Below are positions 1-7,153 of a stretch of DNA of 10,080 bases, one piece after another (the first letter of the stretch is position 1; every line of letters begins with the position of its first letter). This DNA comes from an uncultured Ruminococcus sp. GTDB lineage: Bacteria; Bacillota; Clostridia; Oscillospirales; CAG-382. The stretch is from the NCBI GenBank assembly GCA_902783535.1, contig CACZRJ010000238.1:1-10080 (forward strand), read 5' to 3'. Under the pieces are notes generated by a model. That model saw nothing but the letters and a program-made list of their open reading frames with translations. It searched no databases and was not told the origin of the DNA. A program made the translations under genes and the position numbers.

Positions 1-67
1 CACGCGCCGGCGCTGCCGGACACGCCTTTCTGACGTCCCGGGACCCGTTTTTGCGGCTGATCCGGCC
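1..67. other. GC-rich flank, possible end of a neighbouring gene
   Basis: The first ~67 bases are GC-rich like the coding DNA downstream, while the sequence turns AT-rich from about 70. This suggests the edge of a neighbouring gene, but the fragment is too short to decide. Forward frame 1 stops at 31-33 (HAPALPDTPF) and forward frame 3 runs open to a stop at 132-134 with mostly G/C third positions. On the minus strand an ATG at 69-67 opens a basic peptide beginning MAGSAAKTGPGTS that runs off the window, but it has no visible Shine-Dalgarno. I do not recognise any of these. Confidence 0.25.
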
Positions 68-72
68 ATTGA

Positions 73-89
73 TTGTGCACAGTACACAA
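73..89. promoter_or_regulatory. 17-bp imperfect palindrome, possible operator
   Basis: TTGTGCACAGTACACAA is symmetric apart from its central base and one mismatched pair. It lies in AT-rich DNA about 65 bases upstream of the first -10 box and four bases from a possible minus-strand ATG. The size and symmetry suit a dimeric helix-turn-helix repressor or activator, but I cannot assign it to a regulator family. The role is inferred from symmetry and position only. Confidence 0.35.
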
Positions 90-131
90 AAAACGTTTGA
101 AATGTTTGTACTAGATAGTATAGATTGCAAG

Positions 132-160
132 TAGACTGGAAAAAAAGATTATGGTATAAT
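132..160 (+). promoter_or_regulatory. Upstream sigma-A-type promoter with extended -10
   Basis: A perfect TATAAT (155-160) is preceded by TG one base upstream (extended -10, TGGTATAAT). A TAGACT at 132-137 matches TTGACA in four of six positions with a 17-base spacer. Transcription would start near 167 and yield a leader of about 175 bases ahead of the lipoprotein gene. It may act as a second promoter for the operon. Confidence 0.5.
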
Positions 161-187
161 CACTTAAAATTTCTAGCAGAGGCATGA

Positions 188-220
188 TTTTGCCCTTTTT
201 GAAGTCGATTATGGGCAAAA
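188..220 (+). repeat. Inverted repeat in the operon leader
   Basis: TTTTGCCC (188-195) and GGGCAAAA (213-220) are perfect inverted repeats separated by 17 bases. The repeat lies between the two promoters, so only transcripts from the upstream promoter would carry it as a hairpin. No U-tract follows the second arm, so it does not look like a terminator. It could be a split operator for a dimeric regulator or an mRNA hairpin; the function is not resolved. Confidence 0.4.
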
Positions 221-266
221 ACGGGGTCCGAAAAGCCCGCCAGATGCCGGAAATCCCAAAAAAAAC

Positions 267-295
267 TTGACAAAAAAAGAAAAACAGTATATATT
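267..295 (+). promoter_or_regulatory. Main sigma-A promoter of the opp operon
   Basis: A perfect TTGACA (267-272), a 17-base spacer and TATATT (290-295, five of six matches to TATAAT) form a near-consensus housekeeping promoter. Transcription would start near 301-303, giving a short A-rich leader of about 40 bases that contains the AGGAGG ribosome binding site at 326-331. Near-consensus boxes plus this binding site fit the high expression expected of a binding-protein gene. Confidence 0.75.
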
Positions 296-342
296 GTTAA
301 AAACAAAAAAACAAAAATATATCATAGGAGGATGTTTCTTAC

Positions 343-2628
343 ATGAAAAACTTCTTGAAAGTTTTGTGTATCGTTCTCGCAGTGAGCGTCCTGTTCGGAC
401 TCGCTGCCTGCAACCCGTCCACTCCTTCCAACGAATCTTCCGCTCCTGCCACCGAGTCCAATGACGCTTCTGCTGACGCGTCCCAGGATGAGAGCGCAGC
501 TGTTTCCGAAGATCCGGGTGCAGACCTTGTTGATATCGACGCGCTTGCTGCTGCTGTCAACGTCGACGAACTGCTGCCCACCGAAGGCGACGACATTGCT
601 GATGTCGACGAATACACAATCAATTCCCGTGAAGCCTACAAGGCTGTTCTCGACGAGTTCTACCGCTACTACCAGGTCGCTCTCGCTGAGAACGAAACCA
701 ATCTTCGTTACGTGAAGATGGCTGTTGCCGAAGCGAAGCTTATGGAAGCCTGCGTCATGGTTCCGACGACCACGCAGGGCGGTAACTACGCGATCGGCAG
801 AGTTGCTCCTTACACCGTCACCAACGTGATGTGGGGCAACGACAGCGACCGTTTCCATCAGGTCCTGGTTTCGACCGAACTGATGAAACCGGAAGATCGT
901 AACGAGATCAAAGCGAAATGGGGCGAACTGAAGGGCACCGGCGAATTCGAGGCCTGGGCGAAGAAATTCCTGGCTGACAAAGGTTATACCCTGAAAGACA
1001 CCTATTCCATCGGCTACTCTTCCGACCCTCAGACCTGGGACGCGCTTGCGACTTCCCGTGCTGCTGACAGCGAAGCGATTGTCAACACCTATGACGGTCT
1101 CGTAGAGTACAACATCGAAGGCATCCTGTCTCCCGCTCTTGCGGAGTCCTGGACGATCTCCGACGATGGTCTGACCTATACGTTCAAGATCCGCAGCGGC
1201 GCTGTCTGGACCGACGTACAGGGAAGAAAAGTTGATGACGTCAAGGCTCAGGACTGGGTCGACGGCATCCATCACCTGCTCGACGCGGCTGGCGGCCTTG
1301 AGTCCCTGATCGCCGGCAAGGTTGCAGGCGTTGCAAAGTACCTCGAAGGCACCGGCAGCTTCGATGATGTCGGAGTCAAAGCTCCCGACGCGAGCACGCT
1401 CGTGATCACTCTGGAAGCTCCCTGCTCCTACTTCATGACGATGCTCACCTACAACATTTTCGCTCCGATGAGCCGCACTTTCTTCGAATCCAAAGGCGGC
1501 AAATTCGGCGACGAATATGATCCGAAGGCTGATACCTATCTCTACGGAACCAGCCCCGAGAACATCGCTTACTGCGGCCCGTACCTTGTTGCCAACGCGA
1601 CTGAAAAGAACACCATCGTGTTCAAAGCGAACGACAGCTACTGGAACAAAGACAACATCAACATCAAGACCATCAACTGGTATTTCAATGACGGCTCCGA
1701 CGCTCTGAAGGCCTACAACGACATGAAGGCCGGCGTCGTCGACGCTGCAGGTCTGAACGCTTCCGCTCTCGAGCAGGCGAAGATCGACGGTCTGTATGAT
1801 GAATATCATTATCTGACCGGTACCAACGCGACCTCCTTCATGGGCTTCCTGAACGTCAACCGCGCTCGCTTCACCAACATCGACGCCGGCGCAGGCAACG
1901 ATTCTCCGAAGACCGACGATCAGAAAGAAGCCACCAAGAAGGCGATGCTGAACGAACATTTCCGCAGAGCTTTCTGCATGGCGTTCGACCGCGCAACTTA
2001 CAATGCGCAGTCCACCGGCGAAGAACTCAAATATGTCGCCCTCAGAAACAGCTATACGCCCGGCACCTTTGCGATGCTCGACAAAGAAGTCACCGTCAAG
2101 CTCGCCGGCAAGGAAGTCACCTATCCCGTCGGAACTTACTACGGCAAGATCATGCAGGATCAGATCGACGCTGACGGCGTCAAGATCAAAGTCTGGGATC
2201 CGACCGCTGACGACGGCGTCGGCTCCAGCGACGGATTCGACGGCTGGTACAATGCTGCCAATGCCGCTGAAGAAATGGCGAAAGCTGTTGAAGAACTCAA
2301 AGCTGACGGTCTCGACATTTCCGCCGAGAACCCGATCTACATCGACTACTGCCTCTATGACGCTTCCACCAGATGGCTCAACCAGGGCAACGTCCTTAAG
2401 AAGGCCATCGAAGAAGCGCTCGGAAAAGCTGTTATCGTCAACCTGAACTCTGTCACCCAGGAACAGTTCTACTATGCCGGCTACTACACCGAGTACGGCA
2501 ACGAAGCCAACTACGACTTCTACGATCTGTCCGGTTGGGGTCCTGACTGGGGCGATCCGTCCACGTATCTCGACACGTTCCTTCCGGAATTCGACGGATA
2601 CATGGCGAAATGCATCGGTGTGTATTAA
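343..2628 (+). CDS. oppA: Oligopeptide-binding lipoprotein, apparently circularly permuted
   Basis: This is the extracellular receptor of the ABC importer (SBP family 5, AmiA/OppA-like), 761 residues. The start is fixed by AGGAGG at 326-331. Residues 1-22 are a lipoprotein signal with lipobox LAAC (Cys23), followed by an acidic Ser/Ala-rich tether to about 60. The canonical start of the fold appears only at about 218 (DPQTWDALATSRAADSEAIV, then NTYDGLVEY and LAESWTISDDGLTYTFKIR). The late motif GWGPDWGDPSTYLDTF lies near the end and the chain stops about 15 residues later, lacking the usual C-terminal 100-150 residues. Those residues seem to be at the front: 96-195 (RYVKMAVAEAKLMEACVMVP, then QGGNYAIGRVAPY and a helix with AKW) resemble the C-terminal part of AmiA-type proteins. 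The family assignment is firm; permutation is my inference. The substrate is probably peptides but is not proven by sequence. Confidence 0.9.
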   Translation: MKNFLKVLCIVLAVSVLFGLAACNPSTPSNESSAPATESNDASADASQDESAAVSEDPGADLVDIDALAAAVNVDELLPTEGDDIADVDEYTINSREAYKAVLDEFYRYYQVALAENETNLRYVKMAVAEAKLMEACVMVPTTTQGGNYAIGRVAPYTVTNVMWGNDSDRFHQVLVSTELMKPEDRNEIKAKWGELKGTGEFEAWAKKFLADKGYTLKDTYSIGYSSDPQTWDALATSRAADSEAIVNTYDGLVEYNIEGILSPALAESWTISDDGLTYTFKIRSGAVWTDVQGRKVDDVKAQDWVDGIHHLLDAAGGLESLIAGKVAGVAKYLEGTGSFDDVGVKAPDASTLVITLEAPCSYFMTMLTYNIFAPMSRTFFESKGGKFGDEYDPKADTYLYGTSPENIAYCGPYLVANATEKNTIVFKANDSYWNKDNINIKTINWYFNDGSDALKAYNDMKAGVVDAAGLNASALEQAKIDGLYDEYHYLTGTNATSFMGFLNVNRARFTNIDAGAGNDSPKTDDQKEATKKAMLNEHFRRAFCMAFDRATYNAQSTGEELKYVALRNSYTPGTFAMLDKEVTVKLAGKEVTYPVGTYYGKIMQDQIDADGVKIKVWDPTADDGVGSSDGFDGWYNAANAAEEMAKAVEELKADGLDISAENPIYIDYCLYDASTRWLNQGNVLKKAIEEALGKAVIVNLNSVTQEQFYYAGYYTEYGNEANYDFYDLSGWGPDWGDPSTYLDTFLPEFDGYMAKCIGVY

Positions 2629-2678
2629 TCGTTTTCTGAATCAACAGATAACATATTCACTCTCACGCTCATGAAACC

Positions 2679-2695
2679 ATTGTCGTGATGACAAT
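2679..2695 (+). repeat. Small hairpin after the lipoprotein gene
   Basis: ATTGTC (2679-2684) and GACAAT (2690-2695) pair perfectly around a five-base loop. It is the first of three inverted repeats in the 153-base gap between the lipoprotein gene and the first permease gene. No T-run follows, so it is more likely a 3' stabilising element than a terminator. Confidence 0.4.
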
Positions 2696-2700
2696 CGTCT

Positions 2701-2713
2701 CTTAACGGTTAAG
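2701..2713. repeat. 13-bp perfect palindrome
   Basis: CTTAAC-G-GTTAAG is perfectly symmetric around a single base, so it cannot fold its full length as an RNA hairpin but could bind a dimeric protein. It lies between two RNA-type hairpins in the receptor-permease gap. No function can be assigned. Confidence 0.3.
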
Positions 2714-2721
2714 TGATTTGC

Positions 2722-2752
2722 AGGAGGATGAGAATATCACGCTCATCCTCCT
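2722..2752 (+). promoter_or_regulatory. Strong intergenic hairpin between receptor and permease genes
   Basis: AGGAGGATGAG (2722-2732) and CTCATCCTCCT (2742-2752) form a perfect 11-bp stem with a nine-base loop. Only mixed bases (ATTCTCTATAAA) follow, so it is a poor intrinsic terminator. Such hairpins after binding-protein genes commonly protect the upstream mRNA from 3' decay or let only part of the transcription continue, so that receptor exceeds transporter. The 5' arm includes AGGAGG, a ribosome-binding sequence followed directly by ATG (2728-2730) and locked in the stem. The permease uses a different, weaker site, AGGTG at 2770-2774. Confidence 0.7.
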
Positions 2753-2781
2753 ATTCTCTATAAATAGATAGGTGTGATGTT

Positions 2782-4356
2782 ATGGCAAAATACGCATTGA
2801 ATCGTGTGCTTCGAGGGGTGCTTTCCATCATCATAGTCGTAACCATTGTAATGGTGCTGATCTATTCACTTCTGGACCGTAACCTGATTTTCGCGTCTGA
2901 CGGAAAATATTCGAAGGTACATAATAACGATAAAGAAGTGTATAAGTATCAGCGTTGGGAGGAGTTCGGCTATGTGGATTACGTGCCGTTCGCCGATTAT
3001 CTCCAGGAACTGAACATGAAGGGCGAGATCGATATGGACACTCGTCTTGAAGCTGCGAAGATAGGCCGGAAAGAAACGGCCGACAGTGAACTGACGAAGC
3101 AGTATGTTCAGAAATTCACGGAGTATTACGAATCCCAGGGTTATACGGTTAAGCGGCTTCCCGCAAAGATGATGTCCGCCAAGAAAGTGGCGGACGGCGG
3201 AAAGCAGCAGCTTTTTGCATATCGGGACAAGCCTCTGATCTCCCGCCTGTGGACTTATTTCACTTCGATCATTAGCGTCGACCGGCTCAGCTTCGCCGAG
3301 GAGGAGATCGAAGACAGGGGAATCAAGTTTACGCTGCACGATCCGGTATACGGCGGAGACAAATTCGCTCCGGCGATCATCGGAAACGGAACGCGCTTCA
3401 AATATCTGCTTTATACGGATTCCGAGTTTCCTTTCATTCATCAGAATCTGATCAGCATTTCGCTCGGAAAATCTTATTCCGTCCGGCAGGGCATCGACGT
3501 CTTCGACACCATGTTCGATCCTCAGGGCTCTTACAAGTACACGCTGACGACGTTTCCTACCGGCCTGACCGAAGAAAGCGCCGACAACCTTCACAGCGCA
3601 TCCTACGTCCCGGGTTCTATCGAGAGCGGGACGGCGGTCGTCAAGGACCGCTTTAACGACAACTACACTTCGGTCATCAACAACAAGAACGCGAAGTCCA
3701 AAGTCGGATTCTCGTTCACGATCGGCATCATCGCTTCTTTCTTCTCCTATCTGTTCGGCGTTCCGATCGGCGTGATCATGGCCAGAAAGAAAGACAAGCT
3801 TGTCGACAAGATCGGCACCGTCTACATCATCTTCATCATCGCCGTTCCGTCCCTTGCTTACATCTTCCTGTTCAAGGCGATCGGAGGCGCGATAGGGCTG
3901 CCGACGACGTTCGATATGGAAAATATGAGCTGGCTGATGTATGTGCTCCCGATCGTTTCGCTCGCGTTGCCTTCCATCGCGGGACTGATGAAATGGATCC
4001 GGAGATACATGATCGATCAGATGAACTCGGACTACGTTAAGTTCGCCCGTTCCGGAGGTCTGTCCGAACGGGAGATCTTCAGCAAGCACATCCTGAAGAA
4101 TGCCGCCATCCCGATCATCCACGGCATTCCCGGAACCATTCTCGGCGCGATGACCGGCGCGATCGTTACGGAACGCGTTTACGTCGTTCCCGGCGCCGGC
4201 AACCTGCTGACGGAAGCGATCAACCGCTACGACAACGGCGTCATCGTCGGCGTGACGATCTTCTACGCGATCCTGTCGGTTCTCTCGATCATCATGGGCG
4301 ACATTCTGATGGCGATCTTCGATCCGAGAATTTCGTTTACGAATAAAGCGAGGTGA
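2782..4356 (+). CDS. oppB: Oligopeptide ABC permease, OppB/AmiC type
   Basis: This is one half of the membrane channel of the importer, 524 residues against about 300-330 for ordinary OppB. The N-terminal helix (about 11-31) follows the positive-inside MAKYALNRVLRG. A large soluble region of about 275 residues (32-306) comes before the remaining five helices (about 307-333, 345-372, 385-405, 445-465, 487-513). The cytoplasmic EAA loop that docks on the ATPase is at about 418-444 (DYVKFARSGGLSEREIF, then KHILKNAAIP). The extra region should face outside and contains KYLLYTDSEFPFIHQN, which resembles pneumococcal AmiC (about 500 residues), so this is a known subtype. A weak AGGTG seven bases before ATG sets the start. 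The end overlaps the next gene by four bases, suggesting translational coupling. Confidence 0.93.
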   Translation: MAKYALNRVLRGVLSIIIVVTIVMVLIYSLLDRNLIFASDGKYSKVHNNDKEVYKYQRWEEFGYVDYVPFADYLQELNMKGEIDMDTRLEAAKIGRKETADSELTKQYVQKFTEYYESQGYTVKRLPAKMMSAKKVADGGKQQLFAYRDKPLISRLWTYFTSIISVDRLSFAEEEIEDRGIKFTLHDPVYGGDKFAPAIIGNGTRFKYLLYTDSEFPFIHQNLISISLGKSYSVRQGIDVFDTMFDPQGSYKYTLTTFPTGLTEESADNLHSASYVPGSIESGTAVVKDRFNDNYTSVINNKNAKSKVGFSFTIGIIASFFSYLFGVPIGVIMARKKDKLVDKIGTVYIIFIIAVPSLAYIFLFKAIGGAIGLPTTFDMENMSWLMYVLPIVSLALPSIAGLMKWIRRYMIDQMNSDYVKFARSGGLSEREIFSKHILKNAAIPIIHGIPGTILGAMTGAIVTERVYVVPGAGNLLTEAINRYDNGVIVGVTIFYAILSVLSIIMGDILMAIFDPRISFTNKAR

Positions 4357-5363
4357 GTGATTTGAAACAGGAACTTGTAAACCTCGAAGAACTGAATATG
4401 CCGGAAGAGGAGCTGTTTTCGCGTTACGATCACGACAGCCTTGAATCCGAAAAGATCACCGCGCCCCGTTATTCCTACTGGCATTCCGTTTTCCGCGTCT
4501 TTTTCCGGAAAAAGATCAATATCGTGATCCTCGGACTGCTTCTGCTCGTCATCCTGTTCGCGTATATCTATCCGCTGATCGCGAATTACGATCAGTTCGC
4601 GTACATCATGCTGCCGGGCTCCAAGCATCTGACGCCGGCCAAGGCGTTCGCTTTCCACCAGGACGAGATCAACAACAGCTGGATCGAAGGCATCCACTGG
4701 ATCCTCGGCGCTGGCCAGTCGGGCGAATCGACGTTCGACGCGATCTGGTTCGGGTCCCGGATTTCCATTTCGCTCGCGTTTATCTGTGCGCTGATCAACA
4801 TGACGATCGGCGTTCTGATCGGCGCCATCTGGGGCTTCTCCAAGACGGTCGACATCGTCATGACGGAAGTCTACAACATCATTGGAAACGTCCCGTACAT
4901 TCTGTTCATTTCCGTCATGGTCCTGATCTTCAGCCCGACCTTCTGGACGATGGTCTTCGCTATGACCGTCACCGGCTGGCTCGGCATCGCCTACTTCATC
5001 CGAACGCAGATCATCATCATCCGCGACCGCGAATACAACCTGGCGTCCAAATGCCTCGGCACGTCCACGCCAAAGATCGCGGTCAAGAATCTGCTGCCTT
5101 TCATGACGTCCGTCATCGTGACGCTGGTCGCGACGGAGATCCCGTTATACATCGGCTCCGAAGTCTTCCTGTCCTACATCGGCATGGGTATGGCGGACCG
5201 TTCGCTCGGCAAACTGATCTACGAGGCTGAGAACGCAATGCTGACGCCGGGCTGGCAGTTCGAATTCTGGTCACCCGTCGCCATCGCTTCCATCATCGCC
5301 GTCGTCCTGTATGTCGTCGGTCAGAATCTCGGCGACGCTTCCGATCCTCGGACGCATATGTGA
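4353..5363 (+). CDS. oppC: Oligopeptide ABC permease, OppC/AmiD type
   Basis: This is the second channel subunit, pairing with the upstream permease; 336 residues, normal for the family. After a hydrophilic N-terminus with acidic LEELNMPEEELF, a helix at about 57-78 is followed by an extracellular stretch and then the transport core with helices near 137-160, 177-195, 198-215, 252-275 and 308-325. The EAA loop is at about 226-250 (REYNLASKCLGTSTPKIAVK, then NLLPF), and the protein ends with the typical GDASDPRTHM, close to the ...LRDALDPR ends of OppC/DppC. The start is taken as GTG at 4353, overlapping the preceding stop as GTGA. An in-frame TTG at 4362 sits just after AGGTGAG and could be used instead, shortening the protein by three residues. 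Confidence 0.92.
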   Translation: MSDLKQELVNLEELNMPEEELFSRYDHDSLESEKITAPRYSYWHSVFRVFFRKKINIVILGLLLLVILFAYIYPLIANYDQFAYIMLPGSKHLTPAKAFAFHQDEINNSWIEGIHWILGAGQSGESTFDAIWFGSRISISLAFICALINMTIGVLIGAIWGFSKTVDIVMTEVYNIIGNVPYILFISVMVLIFSPTFWTMVFAMTVTGWLGIAYFIRTQIIIIRDREYNLASKCLGTSTPKIAVKNLLPFMTSVIVTLVATEIPLYIGSEVFLSYIGMGMADRSLGKLIYEAENAMLTPGWQFEFWSPVAIASIIAVVLYVVGQNLGDASDPRTHM

Positions 5364-5376
5364 GAGGAGGATCGAT

Positions 5377-7134
5377 ATGGCTAATCAGGAAAACAGAAAA
5401 GTCCTTCTTTCCGTAAAAGATCTGGTCGTGAAATTCCACGTCCGCGGCAGGATCCTGACCGCGATCCGCGGAATCTCGCTGGACGTTTACGAAAACGAGT
5501 CGATCGCCATCGTCGGCGAATCCGGCTCCGGAAAATCCGTTTTCACAAAAACGTTCGCCGGAATGCTGGATCAGAACGGCTTCATCGATCAGGGAAAGAT
5601 CATCTTTGACGACGAAGACCTTTCGAAGACCAGCTGCACGCTGAATTCTTCCGCGAAACAGATGATCCGCCACAACAAAAAGAAACTCGACGAATACTCC
5701 AGACTCGAAGCCGGCGCCTCCATCTACCGCGAACTCGAAGCCGCGAAAGACGAAATGCGCGCGAAAATGAGCATTTCCGCCGAAGAAGAAGCGAAATTCG
5801 ACGAGGAGATCAAAGCGCTCACGTTCGACCGGACCGAAGCGTACAACCTCCGCAAGACGCTTGACGCGTCTCTCGAAAAGGAACGCTACAAGGCCGTCGG
5901 CCGCGAGATCGAGGAGTACGACGCGAAGATCAAAGCTGTTCAGGCAAGAAAAGAGCAGGTGATCAAGTCGCACCGCGAAGCCGCGAAAAACGACACCGCG
6001 ACGATCGAAAAGTACAATCAGAAGATCGCCGAGCTGCAGTCGAGATACGACCAGGCGATCCAGGCCGAGCCGACCGAGGCGCAGAAGGCGAGAAACGACG
6101 TTCTCGCGAAGGAGATCCATCTCTCGATCGCCCGCTATCCCTATTACAGCAGGGTCAAGTTTCAGCGCGGCCTTCTGAAAGACTTCCGCGAGGCGATGCG
6201 TCAGGGTCTCGACATTTCCGACGATGAAGTCAGAAACTCCATTTTCGACAAGACCGCGTTCCGCGTCCGTCTCGAAGAGGAGACCGAGACTTCTCTGTCC
6301 GGCAAATGCATCAACAACCTCGCGAATATCCATTATTACAAAGACTGGGGACTCATCCGCGGCGGCAAGATCGCTACGGTCTTCCAGGATCCGATGACTT
6401 CTCTGAACCCGATCATTCCGATCGGCAAGCAGATCACCTCCATCATTCTGAAGCACCAGAAGTGCTCGGAAGCGGAGGCGAGAAAGCGCGCCATGGTCAT
6501 GATGAAGAAAGTCGGCATCCCGAACGCCGAAAAGCGTTTCGACGACTACCCGTTCCAGTATTCCGGCGGTATGAGACAGAGGATCGTCATCGCGATCGCG
6601 CTGTCCTGCCAGCCGAAGATCCTCATCTGCGACGAGCCGACCACCGCGCTGGACGTGACCATCCAGGCGCAGATCCTGCGGCTGCTGAAAGACCTTCAGA
6701 AGGAATTCAACTTCACGATCGTCTTCATCACGCACGACCTCGGCGTCGTCGCGAACATCGCGGACCGCGTCGCCGTGCTCTATGCAGGCGAACTGATCGA
6801 ACTGGGAACGGTCGAAGACGTCTTCTACGACCCCCGTCATCCGTACACCTGGGCTTTGATGTCCTCGCTTCCTCAGCTTGCGCAGAGGAATACGAAGCTG
6901 TATTCCATCACGGGCACGCCTCCGTCGCTGTACAACAAGATCGTCGGCGATCCGTTCGCGCCCCGCAACCCGTACTGTCTGAAGATCGATACGATCATCG
7001 AGCCTCCGATGTTCCAGATTTCCGAAACGCATTCCGCCAAGACCTGGCTGCTTGACCCGCGCGCTCCGAAGATGGAAAAGCCTGAAGCCATTCAGGGCAT
7101 CCACGAGAAGCTGGTCAATGCGTTCAACATTTAA
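5377..7134 (+). CDS. oppD: Oligopeptide ABC ATPase, OppD/AmiE type, with long helical insertion
   Basis: This ATP-binding subunit hydrolyses ATP at the inner face of the permeases. It has 585 residues against about 330-360 for OppD/AmiE. Motifs: Walker A GESGSGKS 47-54, Q-loop VFQDPMTSLNP (Gln337), signature YSGGMRQR 395-402, Walker B ILICDEPTTALD 415-426, switch His453. The ATPase looks complete. Residues about 85-320 are extra, rich in Lys, Glu, Ala and Arg, with coiled-coil-like stretches (EIEEYDAKIKAVQ; IEKYNQKIAELQSRYDQAI), inserted between the beta-subdomain and the Q-loop. The C-terminal region (GDPFAPRNPYC...THSAKTWLLDPRAP) is AmiE-like and lacks the cysteines that hold an iron-sulfur cluster in DppD-like relatives. 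The start is ATG 5377 with AGGAGG at 5365-5370; the GTG at 5311 inside oppC is less likely. Confidence 0.93.
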   Translation: MANQENRKVLLSVKDLVVKFHVRGRILTAIRGISLDVYENESIAIVGESGSGKSVFTKTFAGMLDQNGFIDQGKIIFDDEDLSKTSCTLNSSAKQMIRHNKKKLDEYSRLEAGASIYRELEAAKDEMRAKMSISAEEEAKFDEEIKALTFDRTEAYNLRKTLDASLEKERYKAVGREIEEYDAKIKAVQARKEQVIKSHREAAKNDTATIEKYNQKIAELQSRYDQAIQAEPTEAQKARNDVLAKEIHLSIARYPYYSRVKFQRGLLKDFREAMRQGLDISDDEVRNSIFDKTAFRVRLEEETETSLSGKCINNLANIHYYKDWGLIRGGKIATVFQDPMTSLNPIIPIGKQITSIILKHQKCSEAEARKRAMVMMKKVGIPNAEKRFDDYPFQYSGGMRQRIVIAIALSCQPKILICDEPTTALDVTIQAQILRLLKDLQKEFNFTIVFITHDLGVVANIADRVAVLYAGELIELGTVEDVFYDPRHPYTWALMSSLPQLAQRNTKLYSITGTPPSLYNKIVGDPFAPRNPYCLKIDTIIEPPMFQISETHSAKTWLLDPRAPKMEKPEAIQGIHEKLVNAFNI

Positions 7135-7153
7135 GGAAGGGGGAGTCGGATAA

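Noticed and set aside
35..44. Perfect 10-bp palindrome GTCCCGGGAC followed by CCGTTTTT as a terminator
   Set aside because: There is no loop, so only a stem of three pairs could form in RNA; the T-run is short.
161..266. Riboswitch or T-box in the leader
   Set aside because: Apart from one 8-bp inverted repeat I see no conserved riboswitch core, specifier loop or terminator/antiterminator pair.
2600..2700. Receptor gene truncated by a frameshift near its end
   Set aside because: No other frame downstream of the stop reads as the missing C-terminal part, and the gap before the next gene is too short for it. The corresponding sequence seems to be at the N-terminus instead.
2722..2752. Intrinsic terminator ending the receptor transcript
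   Set aside because: The stem is strong but no T-run follows, and the downstream genes have no clear promoter of their own, so at least partial read-through is expected.
5311..5376. Longer oppD starting at GTG 5311 inside oppC
   Set aside because: The ATG at 5377 has a perfect AGGAGG six bases upstream and the protein then begins just before the usual ATPase start; the added residues resemble nothing.
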